A DNA stretch of 35,490 nucleotides from an uncultured Oscillospiraceae bacterium (GCA_910585735.1 CAJUEU010000017.1:1-35490), one strand, 5' to 3'; counted from the stretch's first letter, positions 25,489 to 33,237 are shown. Notes: generated by a model from the sequence alone, not told the origin. Numbers and translations are program-made.

Positions 25489-26208
25489 TTAATAGGGCTT
25501 CATGGGAAGCATGCGGTGGGCGTTGAGAAATTCGGTAAGCTGGGCCAGGTTTTCTACTTCGTAGGTAGGCTGAATGGCTCCGGCCTTGGCCGAGGGCCAG
25601 TGAAGCCATACGCTGTCCAGGTGGGCGTTGAAGGCTCCCCGGATGTCGCTGGAGAGGGAGTCCCCAATGACCAGCACCTTGCCCCTCTGGTTCCCTACGC
25701 CAAGGGCCTCCAATACCTTCTCAAAATAAATCTTCTCCGGCTTGCGGCAGCCCATTTCCTCGGAAATAAATACCCGGTCCCCAAAGAACTGGCCGATAGG
25801 GGAAAGCTCCAGCCGCCTGCGCTGGACAAAGGGGGTGCCGTTGGTGACCAGGGCCAGGGTATACTTCTGGGCTGCCCGGCGGCAGAGGGCTTCTGCCCCG
25901 GGCAGAAGGGCGGCGCATTGGGAGAGCGTCTGAAGATAAAAGTCGTTCCATTCCTTGGGATCGCCCTGAATGCCCAGGGACTCGAAAAACAACTCAAACC
26001 GGCGGACGGTGAGCCGTTCCCGGGAAAACTCCCCCTTCTCATAGCGCTTCCAGAGATCGTCGTTGATCTGGTGGTAGAGCTGTTTGACCTCCTTCTCCGG
26101 GGACAGGCCAAAGTGAAGGAGGGTCCGGGTGAGGGTGTGCTCCTCTGCGGAGTCAAAGTCGAAAAGGGTGTTGTCGGCGTCGAACAAAAGCCACTGATAG
26201 GAATTCAT
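25489..26208 (-). CDS. HAD hydrolase, YjjG-type noncanonical nucleotidase
   Basis: A 239-residue cytoplasmic HAD phosphatase with motif I LLFDADNTLFDFD (Asp10/Asp12), motif II LVTNGTP, and motifs III/IV GCRKPEKIYFEKV and VIGDSLSSDIRGA. The DADNTLFDFD start and overall length match the YjjG/YfnB group, which hydrolyses (modified) pyrimidine nucleoside monophosphates. The start codon overlaps the stop of thrE part 2 (ATGA), so translation is coupled. AAGGAG is eight bases upstream. The functional link with an amino acid exporter is not obvious. Confidence 0.9.
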   Translation of the reverse strand: MNSYQWLLFDADNTLFDFDSAEEHTLTRTLLHFGLSPEKEVKQLYHQINDDLWKRYEKGEFSRERLTVRRFELFFESLGIQGDPKEWNDFYLQTLSQCAALLPGAEALCRRAAQKYTLALVTNGTPFVQRRRLELSPIGQFFGDRVFISEEMGCRKPEKIYFEKVLEALGVGNQRGKVLVIGDSLSSDIRGAFNAHLDSVWLHWPSAKAGAIQPTYEVENLAQLTEFLNAHRMLPMKPY

Positions 26209-26675
26209 GAGGCAGTCTCCTTTCTGTGTGACCGCCGGAGGCGGAAGGCGTGCCAGAGTCGGACGAAGGAGGACACCAGAAGGACGCCCACCGCCAGGGC
26301 GCCGGCAAGCCCCAGGGTATGCAGAAAGGAGTCCAGAAAGAGGGCGTTCTCTCCGTTGACGGCGTGTTCCATGGTATAGTAGACTCCGCCTCCGGGCACC
26401 AGGGGGAAGATACCCACCAAGAGGTACCCGGTCACTGGGCAACGGCGGATCCGGGCCATGACCTCCGAGTAGGCGGCAATGACAATGGCGGCCAGGAGGG
26501 TACGGGTGATGTCGTTGCCCAGAGGCTCGGTGAGCAGATAGACCAGCCAACCCAGTCCACCGGCAAAGCCGCAGATCAGGATGCCCGGGCCGTGGATGTT
26601 ATAGATAACGGCAAAGGCGCTGCTGGCCACAAAAGCAAAGAGCACAGGCAGCAGGTATTGTCCCAAAAGCTCCAT
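26205..26675 (-). CDS. Threonine/serine exporter, ThrE C-terminal (ThrE2/DUF3815) subunit
   Basis: A 156-residue membrane protein with about five hydrophobic segments, corresponding to the C-terminal half of full-length ThrE. Visible blocks are HGPGILICGFAGGLGWLVY, ITRTLLAAIVIAAYSEVMAR and PVTGYLLVGIFPLVPGGGVYYTM. In many Firmicutes ThrE is split in this way into two adjacent genes. The ATG follows the stop of part 1 with no gap (TAAATG), so both are made together and probably form one exporter. Confidence 0.92.
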   Translation of the reverse strand: MELLGQYLLPVLFAFVASSAFAVIYNIHGPGILICGFAGGLGWLVYLLTEPLGNDITRTLLAAIVIAAYSEVMARIRRCPVTGYLLVGIFPLVPGGGVYYTMEHAVNGENALFLDSFLHTLGLAGALAVGVLLVSSFVRLWHAFRLRRSHRKETAS

Positions 26676-27449
26676 TTACAGCACCCCCCCGCCAAGCAGT
26701 CTGGCAAGCCCCAGGGCAAAAGCGGTGCCCAGGGCGATGGCTACACCGACCAAGAGGGAGTCGGCGATCTTGGTAATACCGGCCACCATATCTCCCGCCA
26801 TCACGTCCCGAATGGCATTGGTGAACATGATGCCGGGCACCAGGGCCATGAGGGCGCCGATGATGATGAGCTGATAGTGCTGTCCCAGTCCCAGGGAAAC
26901 CAGGGACAGGGCCAGCAGGGCGGAGAGGGCGGCCCCCAGCATGGATTTGAAGAACAGGTTGGCCCCCAGGTGGGTCATAGCAGTGAGGGCCAGACCGATG
27001 GCAAGGCCGCACAGCCCGGCGCAGAGGGCGTCCCGCAGGGTGCCGCCGAACAGGAGGCAGAAGAATCCGGTGGCAACGAAGTAGGCGGAGAGCAGAAGGG
27101 GCAGGGTGTATACCCGCCGGGTGCGGCCGATGGCGGCCAGCTTCTCCCGGGCCTCGGGGAGAGGCGGGGGATCCTGGCAGAGATGGCGGCACAGGTCGTT
27201 ATACCGCTCCAGCAGGTCCACATCGGTGCCGTGGGAGGGCATCCGCCGCACCTGGGTCCGCACCTCCCCCGCGGGAGTGGTAAAGGAGACAATGATGCAG
27301 TTGGGGATCACAAAGGGATCGGCCTGTTGAATGCCGTAAGCGTGGAGGAGCCGCAGGATGGATTCCTCTACCCGGTAGATCTCCGCGCCGCTTTCCAGAA
27401 GGCCGTAGCCCAGGTCGGTGGCCAGATTGAGCAGTGCGTCATGATCCAT
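26676..27449 (-). CDS. Threonine/serine exporter, ThrE N-terminal (DUF1212) subunit
   Basis: A 257-residue protein. Residues 1-115 form the soluble DUF1212 part (ATDLGYGLLESGAEIYRVEE and VIPNCIIVSFTTPAGE), followed by about five membrane segments (about 115-257), with ALVPGIMFTNAIRDVMAGD typical of the family. Corynebacterium ThrE exports threonine and serine using the proton gradient. It is the first gene of a five-gene transcript: thrE parts 1 and 2, nucleotidase, SGNH protein and lipoprotein. GGGGGGAG precedes the ATG. Confidence 0.93.
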   Translation of the reverse strand: MDHDALLNLATDLGYGLLESGAEIYRVEESILRLLHAYGIQQADPFVIPNCIIVSFTTPAGEVRTQVRRMPSHGTDVDLLERYNDLCRHLCQDPPPLPEAREKLAAIGRTRRVYTLPLLLSAYFVATGFFCLLFGGTLRDALCAGLCGLAIGLALTAMTHLGANLFFKSMLGAALSALLALSLVSLGLGQHYQLIIIGALMALVPGIMFTNAIRDVMAGDMVAGITKIADSLLVGVAIALGTAFALGLARLLGGGVL

Positions 27450-27475
27450 AAAGCTCCCCCCTTTCCTAATCCATC

Positions 27476-27504
27476 AGTTTACTCCATTTTTCTCCTGGAG
27501 GCAA
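27476..27504 (-). promoter_or_regulatory. Promoter of the thrE operon
   Basis: TTGCCT (27504-27499), 17 bases, TAAACT (27481-27476) on the minus strand, 26 bases before the thrE start. Moderate match. Confidence 0.55.
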
Positions 27505-27587
27505 GGGGGAAGGAGCGGAAAAAACGGAAAAATCCGGGAAAAAGAAAAACCATCCTCCCTTGGAGGCCAACCAGGTCGAAGGAAAGA

Positions 27588-27619
27588 AAAATCCCCCGCC
27601 GTTTGGAAAACGGCGGGGG
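27588..27619 (-). terminator. Terminator of the DUF3783 gene
   Basis: On the minus strand an 11-bp stem CCCCCGCCGTT/AACGGCGGGGG (27619-27609 with 27603-27593) is followed by ATTTTTCTTT. The 42 bases between it and the gene's stop hold nothing else. Confidence 0.92.
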
Positions 27620-27661
27620 AAAGGCTGCTGGACAAAGGAGGAAAGTCCACGGTTTCTGGAT

Positions 27662-28042
27662 TTAGGGCGTAGGGGCGGTTCCCTCCAGTTGGGCCCGTTC
27701 CAGGCATAGCTCTCGGTAGAGGGCGGAGAGGGTCCATTCAGCGTTAGCGGGAGTGAGCACCGCCTTCAGGCAGCTTCGGGGCACCCCGGCCTTTCGCAGA
27801 CTGGTCAGGATCTTGTCCAGCTGGGGGGAGGAAAAGCCGCAGAGGATGAGCATGGGCTCGGACACAGGAGCCGCCGGGGCAGAGGCAGCTTGACCGCCGA
27901 AGGCCAACACTTGTAAGGGGCAGCCGGTCTCGCCCGGCTCCACCGGGCGGAGCCGAAGACCCTGAAGGGCGCAGAGCTGTTTGACGCCATCGGCCCAGGG
28001 GGTGGGAACAGGCGTGTAGAGAAGGATGACTTGTTTGGACAA
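27662..28042 (-). CDS. DUF3783 protein
   Basis: A 126-residue soluble protein. The second half, LILCGFSSPQLDKILTSLRK then VLTPANAEWTLSALYREL, matches the small DUF3783 domain as I recall it; function unknown. The first half (MSKQVILLYTP...) resembles a short alpha/beta unit. The start is TTG at 28042. Its AGGAGG site can pair with a CCTCC directly before the start codon, which may hold down translation. The gene stands alone between its own promoter and terminator. Confidence 0.8.
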   Translation of the reverse strand: MSKQVILLYTPVPTPWADGVKQLCALQGLRLRPVEPGETGCPLQVLAFGGQAASAPAAPVSEPMLILCGFSSPQLDKILTSLRKAGVPRSCLKAVLTPANAEWTLSALYRELCLERAQLEGTAPTP

Positions 28043-28079
28043 GGAGGTCCCTCCTTTTAGCAGAGTGGTTATTTTCTCT

Positions 28080-28108
28080 ATTTTACCTCAAAAAAGAAGG
28101 CCTGTCCA
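28080..28108 (-). promoter_or_regulatory. Promoter of the DUF3783 gene
   Basis: TGGACA (28108-28103), 17 bases, TAAAAT (28085-28080) on the minus strand. The -35 lies inside the second arm of the terminator hairpin of the upstream gene. Confidence 0.7.
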
Positions 28109-28129
28109 CCAGAAAAGAGGGGACAGGCC
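28090..28129 (-). terminator. Terminator of the sugar isomerase-like gene
   Basis: On the minus strand GGCCTGTCC (28129-28121) pairs with GGACAGGCC (28107-28099), 13-base loop, followed by TTCTTTTTT. It begins 13 bases after the stop codon. Confidence 0.9.
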
Positions 28130-28142
28130 AGGGGAAATAATG

Positions 28143-29000
28143 TTAGAACCAGTCGCCATAGCCCATTTTGACCAGATTGTCCCGGGAGATGGCCAGGGAT
28201 TCGTAGGGAGTGCGGCCGTAGCAACGGTCCTGCTCAATCATAAAATACTTGCTGCCGTTTTCCACGCCGGCCTGAATGTAGGCGGGCATATCCAAGGCCC
28301 CCTCGCCCACCTCGGCAAACTCCTCCAGGTCGGCAAAAAGATTTTTGCCCGGGGCGATCTGGAAGTCCTGGGGCAGAAGGCCCACCCGGTAGTCCTTCAG
28401 GTGGAAAATGAGGATACGGTCCTTGAACTCGCTGACGTAGGCCGGGGTCATGCCGCCCCGGTGGAGCCAGTGGGTGTCCAGCTCGAAGCCCAGGGCTTTG
28501 GTGCGTTCTACGAAGTGGCTCATCATGGGCTTGCCCTCATAGCGGTGGTATTCAAAGGTGTGGGCGTGGAAGTAGAGGTCAATGCCGTGCTCCTTCAACT
28601 TCAAGGCATAGCGCTCCATCTCGTCACAGGTCTGGAGCATCTCCTGGGGGGAGTGGACCAGGGAGAGGTCGATCATCCCCAGCCGCAGAACCTTGCAGTT
28701 AAGGGCGTGGCAGTCGGAAACAATTTTGTCGAAATCCTCCTCCAGGCTGTCCATGGGGATGTCGGCACGGCCCTTGAAGGAGTTGCGGACCATAGCCGAC
28801 ATGGCCACGATCTCCATGCCCAGGTCCCGCTGGGCCCGGGTCATCTCCTCGATCACCGCGGGGGGCGTGGCGATTTGGGAGACCTCCACCGCGTGAAAGC
28901 CCATATTGGAGAGCTTTTCCAGGACCGTGTACATGCCGTGCGCCTGGATCTCCTGTTTGAGCATCATCATTTGGACCCCGATTTTGGCTTTTTTGTCCAT
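28143..29000 (-). CDS. Sugar phosphate isomerase/epimerase-like TIM barrel protein
   Basis: A 285-residue cytoplasmic protein of the xylose isomerase-like TIM barrel superfamily (AP endonuclease family 2 fold). It begins KIGVQMMMLKQEI, with NMGFHAVEVSQ at strand 2, LYFHAHTFEYHRYEG and FELDTHWLHRGG in the middle, and FHLKDYRVG near the end; the His, Asp and Glu residues there would bind a divalent metal. Likely an isomerase, epimerase or 3-keto-sugar enzyme for a sugar or inositol derivative; the exact reaction is unknown. The ATG has AAAGGGG upstream. It is divergent from an AraC regulator that probably controls it. Confidence 0.87.
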   Translation of the reverse strand: MDKKAKIGVQMMMLKQEIQAHGMYTVLEKLSNMGFHAVEVSQIATPPAVIEEMTRAQRDLGMEIVAMSAMVRNSFKGRADIPMDSLEEDFDKIVSDCHALNCKVLRLGMIDLSLVHSPQEMLQTCDEMERYALKLKEHGIDLYFHAHTFEYHRYEGKPMMSHFVERTKALGFELDTHWLHRGGMTPAYVSEFKDRILIFHLKDYRVGLLPQDFQIAPGKNLFADLEEFAEVGEGALDMPAYIQAGVENGSKYFMIEQDRCYGRTPYESLAISRDNLVKMGYGDWF

Positions 29001-29028
29001 CTTAAAATACCCCTTTCTGAATGTGGCC

Positions 29029-29067
29029 TTGTGGGAGAAATAGCGCTGTGCTATACTGAGTATAGCA
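29029..29067. promoter_or_regulatory. Divergent promoter with palindromic operator (isomerase / araC-type gene)
   Basis: A perfect inverted repeat TGCTATAC-TGA-GTATAGCA (29049-29067) contains a TATACT -10 on each strand. On the plus strand TTGTGG (29029-29034) stands at 17 bases; on the minus strand no good -35 is seen, which fits activation by the AraC protein. Confidence 0.65.
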
Positions 29068-29135
29068 TATCCGGGGAGTGGAGGACATTGCCGGATGTGA
29101 GAAAAAGATTGTTTTTTGTGCGGAAAGGAGGAAGT

Positions 29136-29987
29136 ATGGACAAGGTCAAATATCTCTATGATACTATGGGTCTTCCGCCGGGGAAGACCTTTCAGATCCG
29201 GCGGAACGCGGAGCCGCCGGGGCGGCGGACCGAGCTCCACTACCATGACCACTACGAGCTGATGTTCTGCCTCACCGGGCAGCTTCCCTACCGGGTGGAG
29301 GGCAGGGCTTACCTGCTCCAGCCCGGGACCGCCCTGCTCATCCGCCCCTACCGGCTCCACCAGGCCGTGACCTCCAAGGTGAGCGTGGAGCGGATCGCTC
29401 TCCGATTTCAGGCGGGCTTACCCGGGCGGCTGGGGAAGGAGGCTTTGACTAGTCTGGAGGAACAGGCTTCCCGCTATGACGACCTGTTCCTTCTGGATGA
29501 GGAGACCCGGAAGCGGATCTATGGGGTGCTGAGTGACCTCCTCCGGGAGGAGGCGGAGGAAAAGCCCGGCCGGGCCCAGATGGAGGATGCCCTGCTGACC
29601 CAACTTTTTTTCTATCTCTACCGCGCCTCCCGGCAGGAGAGGGAAAAGGTACGGCTGCCGGAGGAGCGGCAGCTCCAGCAGGTCATTGAGTACATGGAGG
29701 GCCATTTGGAGGAGCCGGTCTCCCTGGAGGAGTTGGCTAGGCGGTTCTATATGGACCGATACCAGCTCTCCCGCTGTTTCACCCGACAGGTGGGCTGTCC
29801 GCCCCATCGATATCTGATGTACAAGCGGCTCCAGCGGGCAGCCCTGCTGATAGAGGAAGACCACCCGGTGAGCCAGGTGCCGGCCCTGTGCGGCTTTGTG
29901 GACTACTCCAACTTCTACCGCCGGTTCCGGGAATATTTCGGGGTGAATCCCGGGGAATGGAAGAGACAAAAAATAGCAGGCAGATAA
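29136..29987 (+). CDS. AraC-family transcription regulator
   Basis: A 283-residue regulator. The N-terminal cupin sensing domain (about 20-100) has ELHYHDHYELMFCLTG and LLQPGTALLIRPYRLHQ, typical of sugar-sensing AraC proteins. The C-terminal double helix-turn-helix (about 185-280) has LEELARRFYMDRYQLSRCF and the signature CGFVDYSNFYRRFREYFGVN. AAAGGAGG precedes the ATG. Its target is probably the divergent isomerase gene. The stop codon is inside a bidirectional terminator. Confidence 0.95.
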   Translation: MDKVKYLYDTMGLPPGKTFQIRRNAEPPGRRTELHYHDHYELMFCLTGQLPYRVEGRAYLLQPGTALLIRPYRLHQAVTSKVSVERIALRFQAGLPGRLGKEALTSLEEQASRYDDLFLLDEETRKRIYGVLSDLLREEAEEKPGRAQMEDALLTQLFFYLYRASRQEREKVRLPEERQLQQVIEYMEGHLEEPVSLEELARRFYMDRYQLSRCFTRQVGCPPHRYLMYKRLQRAALLIEEDHPVSQVPALCGFVDYSNFYRRFREYFGVNPGEWKRQKIAGR

Positions 29988-30014
29988 CCTCCAGTATCTG
30001 TCTGCTATTTTTTT
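29974..30014. terminator. Bidirectional terminator between the AraC and APH-like genes
   Basis: A 13-bp stem with one G-U pair (29974-29986 with 29995-30007) followed by seven T on the plus strand and by ATTTTTTG on the minus strand. It contains the AraC stop codon and lies 28 bases from the stop of the convergent kinase gene. Confidence 0.93.
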
Positions 30015-30041
30015 GAATTATGTAAACATAGAAAAGACTCG

Positions 30042-30830
30042 TCAACCGAAAACCTCCGCCGCGGCAATGACTTTCAAAAGGGATTTGTCTGCCTTGTCCC
30101 TTCCGTAGGCGTCCAGAAAACGATCCCGGTACTGGTCGGTCTTCAGGTTGAAGCCCAGGCTCCAGATCCCCCAAAAGAGGTCGATGTGCCGGTCTCCCAC
30201 CCCGCCGCAGCCCACGTCAATAAAGCCGGAGAGAGCCCAGTCCTTCAGAATAATGTTGGGAAGGCAATAGTCTCCGTGGAGCAGGACCTTACTTTGGAGG
30301 GCGTCCTGTCCCGCTGTCAGGACAGCATAGGCCTCCCGGGCGGAAGTATAACCAAAATTATCGGGAAAGAGGGAGCTGTCAAAATGGCCCGCCAAATAAT
30401 TTTTCTCGGCGCCTGCCAGATAATCAGCCGTTCGGTACGGGACCGGGCAGCCCGAAAAGTCGGTCTCGTGGAGCTTTCGCAGCTCATTGGCCAGGGTGTC
30501 ACACAGGCGTTTGGGATCAGCCAAATACCGCTCATGGAGGCAGTCCTCTCCATCAACTGCAGAGGTCAGGAGCCAGTCACCGCGATCATCGGAGAGATAT
30601 TGCAGTACCTCTGGGCCGAGGGCCTTGGCATGGAAGTACCCTGTCATTTGGGCCTCTTTTTCCAGTGTTCCCTTGCCGGAGGCTTTCAGGTAGTATCCGT
30701 GCCCCTTGTCAATGAAGCACACCTTGGCCTCGGGGGAGGAGGAGCTGTCGTAGACCGCCGCCCCGGAGAGAAAAGAACGGAGCTCTTGGGGCATACCGGC
30801 AGGGATGCCGGGCAGTAAGGTTTTCTTCAT
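30042..30830 (-). CDS. APH(3')-like aminoglycoside phosphotransferase family kinase
   Basis: A 262-residue protein kinase-like phosphotransferase. The N-lobe Lys is in YYLKASG (Lys49). The catalytic loop is LLHGDYCLPNIIL (Asp187, Asn192) and the metal motif is SGFIDVGCGGVGDRHIDL (Asp205). These match the layout of APH(3') kanamycin kinases (HGDxCLPN and GFIDxGRxGVADR), and the length is the same. It could inactivate aminoglycosides by 3'-phosphorylation, or phosphorylate another small molecule. AAAGGAG precedes the ATG. It follows a MerR-type regulator by 38 bases and is likely induced with it. Confidence 0.87.
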   Translation of the reverse strand: MKKTLLPGIPAGMPQELRSFLSGAAVYDSSSSPEAKVCFIDKGHGYYLKASGKGTLEKEAQMTGYFHAKALGPEVLQYLSDDRGDWLLTSAVDGEDCLHERYLADPKRLCDTLANELRKLHETDFSGCPVPYRTADYLAGAEKNYLAGHFDSSLFPDNFGYTSAREAYAVLTAGQDALQSKVLLHGDYCLPNIILKDWALSGFIDVGCGGVGDRHIDLFWGIWSLGFNLKTDQYRDRFLDAYGRDKADKSLLKVIAAAEVFG

Positions 30831-30868
30831 GACGCAGTCTCCTTTGAAGGGAAAGCAATGAGGAAGCT

Positions 30869-31762
30869 CTATTTTTTGCCCTGTTTGCCATTCTCGTTGT
30901 AAAACAGAAGCCAGCTCCGAAAGGACATGACCCCCGTCACCACCATAAGGGAGCCCAGCAGTACCCGTCCCTCCCACGAGGTAAGCAGATCGGAATGGGT
31001 GAGAAGCAACAGTAGGAAAAGCAGGGCGGGAACCCAAAGATGGTGAAAAAGCCTTTGGAGTTTTCGACGGGTGGGGGAAATATCCAGAGGCTCAAAATCC
31101 TCAGGGTGACGGACCTTACAATGGATAGTGGCCACTGGAAACCGATAAGACCGGCCATAGTTCCGGGTGGCGGTATATTCGATCCCGTCGATGGTAAATT
31201 CCGGGTACATTCCCTCCTTGGTGATGACCAGGTCCAGACCGTTCTCCCTGGCATATTGGAACAGGGCGTTGGAAAATTCCCGGGGAGTGGTCACCGCCTC
31301 ATCAGGGACAAAGGTAAACCGTTTTTCATGCTCGGACAGGGCCACCCGGCGGTAATCCTGAAGCCAGCCCCGGAAGAACCCCTCTGCCTGTTCGGGGGTG
31401 TCCATTCGATGGAGAAGACCGTCCACATCCAACGCTTCCAGAGAAGCATGAGCAGAGAACTCTTCGCAAAGCCGAATGGCCGACTCCAGCTGCTGGGCCT
31501 GGAGTGTCAGACGCTGCCGTTGGAGCTGGGCAGCCTGGGACAAGGGGACGTCTCCGGCCAGAACGGTCCTGATCTGAGGCAGGGGCATATCCAGCATCCG
31601 CAGGATCCGAATGAACTTCAAGGTGCGGATGTCATCCTCGGAGTATTCCCGGTAGTCGTTTGCGCGGTTGCGCCGGGGGCAGAGGAGCCCTTGCTTTTCG
31701 TAGAAGCGAATGTTATCGCTGCTCACGCCGGAAAGCTGTTGTGCCTGATTAATATTCATCAT
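30869..31762 (-). CDS. MerR-family regulator with C-terminal membrane anchor
   Basis: A 297-residue protein. Residues 1-70 are the MerR winged helix (NINQAQQLSGVSSDNIRFYE, KQGLLCPRRNRANDYREY), then a helical dimerisation region (to about 125) and a soluble domain (about 130-225) that I do not recognise. Two hydrophobic segments end the protein (ALLFLLLLLTH near 245 and LLGSLMVVTGVMSF near 270). So the regulator seems to be tied to the membrane, unusual for MerR proteins. No metal-binding Cys cluster is evident. AAGGAGG precedes two adjacent ATG codons; either may start. The promoter has the typical 19-base MerR spacer, and the downstream gene is an APH-like kinase. Confidence 0.88.
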   Translation of the reverse strand: MMNINQAQQLSGVSSDNIRFYEKQGLLCPRRNRANDYREYSEDDIRTLKFIRILRMLDMPLPQIRTVLAGDVPLSQAAQLQRQRLTLQAQQLESAIRLCEEFSAHASLEALDVDGLLHRMDTPEQAEGFFRGWLQDYRRVALSEHEKRFTFVPDEAVTTPREFSNALFQYARENGLDLVITKEGMYPEFTIDGIEYTATRNYGRSYRFPVATIHCKVRHPEDFEPLDISPTRRKLQRLFHHLWVPALLFLLLLLTHSDLLTSWEGRVLLGSLMVVTGVMSFRSWLLFYNENGKQGKK

Positions 31763-31782
31763 CGTGACCTCCTTATGGGGCC

Positions 31783-31813
31783 AGCATATACCTTGAAGTC
31801 GCTCCAAGGTCAA
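31783..31813 (-). promoter_or_regulatory. MerR-type promoter/operator of the merR-aph operon
   Basis: On the minus strand TTGACC (31813-31808), 19 bases, TATGCT (31788-31783). The spacer carries a dyad ACCTTGGAG-CGA-CTTCAAGGT (31810-31790) with one mismatch. A 19-base spacer with a central dyad is the hallmark of MerR-controlled promoters. Confidence 0.85.
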
Positions 31814-31830
31814 GGGGAAATAAAAAATTT

Positions 31831-33177
31831 TTAGATTTTTTTGAGCAAAGCCACGCTTTCCACGTGAGCGGTTCTGGGGAAGAGGTCTACGGCAGCGGCT
31901 TTTTGGAGAGCGTAGCCCTGCTCAGAGAACCGCTTTACGTCCCGGGCCAGGGTGGCCGGGTCGCAGGAGATATAGACCACCCGGGTCGGGGCCATTTGAG
32001 CAATAGAATGGATCACATCCTCGCTGAGCCCCTTCCGGGGCGGGTCCACCGTGATAAGGTCGGGACGGACCCCGTCAGAAGCCAGCTTGGCGGCAATGTC
32101 GGCGGCGTCCCCACAGAAAAACTCCGCATTATGTAAACCATTTCGGGCGGCATTCTCCTTGGCGTCCTCAATGGCCTCTGGGACGATCTCGGCCCCGATG
32201 ACCCGCCTGACCCGCTTGGCCAGGCACAGGGTGATGGTGCCGATGCCGCAGTAGAGGTCCACCGCGGTCTCCTCCCCGGTGAGGGCAGCGAAGTCCAGGG
32301 CCAGGCCATAGAGCCTCTCGGCCTGGGGGGTGTTCACCTGGTAGAAGGAGGGTACCGACAGCTTGAAGGTGAGGCCGCACATGGTGTCCATGAGGAAGTC
32401 CTCCCCCCAGGGCTTGCGGTAGGCGTCCCCTAAGATCACGTTGTTCTTTTTCTCGTTGATCCCCAGTACAATGCCCTTCAGTCCCGGCTCGACGGCGCGG
32501 AGGGCGGCCACCAGTTCTTCTTCGTGGGGGAGGGTTTTACCATTGACCAGCACGCAGCACAGGCTTTCCCCAGCCCGGTTGGTGCGGACGTAGAGGTGGC
32601 GGAGGAGTCCGCCGCCTGTTTTTTCGTCGTAGGCAGGGACCTGATAGGTTGACATAAAATCTTTGAGGGCGCCCCGGAGCCGGGCGGCGGGGAGGGGCTG
32701 AAGGAGGCAGTCCTCCACGTCGGCGACCTGATGGGTGCGCTTACCGTAAAATCCGATGGCGTTTTTGGAGATGGGGAATTGCACCTTATTTCGATAACGT
32801 AAAGTATTATCCGCTCCATATATAACAGAAATTTGGGTATCACAACCACCAATTCGGTGCAGGCAGTCCTCCACCTTCTGCCGCTTGAATTCCAGCTCCT
32901 CGGCGTAGGTCATGTGCCGGACGGCACAGCCACCGCAGTTAACATAATGCGGGCAATCCGATTCAATGCGGGCAGGGGAGGGGACCTCCACCTTCACCGT
33001 ATGGCCCCAGGCGCAGGTGCGGCCCACCTTGTCCAGCTGGACAAGGCAGGTTTCCCCCTTGAGGGCTCCCGCAACGAAGCAGGTCATGCCGTCGGGGAGG
33101 CAGGCCACCCCTTGACCATCGGTGTCATAGCCGTGGACGGTGAGGGAGAGGGTAGGGAGCTTTTTCGGCTTTGCCAT
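31831..33177 (-). CDS. rlmD: 23S rRNA (uracil-5-)-methyltransferase, RlmD/RumA type
   Basis: A 448-residue SAM-dependent RNA methyltransferase that makes 5-methyluridine in 23S rRNA. An N-terminal TRAM domain (1-60) is followed by the iron-sulphur Cys set CPHYVNCGGC (near 75-84) with a later Cys in EDCLLQ, then the SAM-binding motif DLYCGIGTITL and the catalytic region DPPRKGL and YISCDPATLARD (nucleophile Cys). AAGGAGG gives the ATG at 33177. Which uridine is modified (747, 1939 or both, as in Bacillus RlmCD) cannot be told from sequence. Confidence 0.93.
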   Translation of the reverse strand: MAKPKKLPTLSLTVHGYDTDGQGVACLPDGMTCFVAGALKGETCLVQLDKVGRTCAWGHTVKVEVPSPARIESDCPHYVNCGGCAVRHMTYAEELEFKRQKVEDCLHRIGGCDTQISVIYGADNTLRYRNKVQFPISKNAIGFYGKRTHQVADVEDCLLQPLPAARLRGALKDFMSTYQVPAYDEKTGGGLLRHLYVRTNRAGESLCCVLVNGKTLPHEEELVAALRAVEPGLKGIVLGINEKKNNVILGDAYRKPWGEDFLMDTMCGLTFKLSVPSFYQVNTPQAERLYGLALDFAALTGEETAVDLYCGIGTITLCLAKRVRRVIGAEIVPEAIEDAKENAARNGLHNAEFFCGDAADIAAKLASDGVRPDLITVDPPRKGLSEDVIHSIAQMAPTRVVYISCDPATLARDVKRFSEQGYALQKAAAVDLFPRTAHVESVALLKKI

Positions 33178-33208
33178 GGGGAGACCTCCTTGAAATGACA
33201 TTTTTTCT

Positions 33209-33237
33209 ATTGTACCACGGCAGGGAGCAATGGACAA
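33209..33237 (-). promoter_or_regulatory. Promoter of the rlmD-type gene
   Basis: TTGTCC (33237-33232), 17 bases, TACAAT (33214-33209) with TGG just upstream (extended -10), on the minus strand, 31 bases before the start codon. Confidence 0.75.

Noticed and set aside
27638..27648. GAGGAAAGTCC, the motif seen in RNase P RNA
   Set aside because: No RNase P fold surrounds it; it lies between a terminator and the 3' end of the DUF3783 gene.
26250..27665. A 471-codon plus-strand open frame opposite thrE
   Set aside because: It covers two clear membrane protein genes on the other strand and is Gly/Gln-rich without domains.
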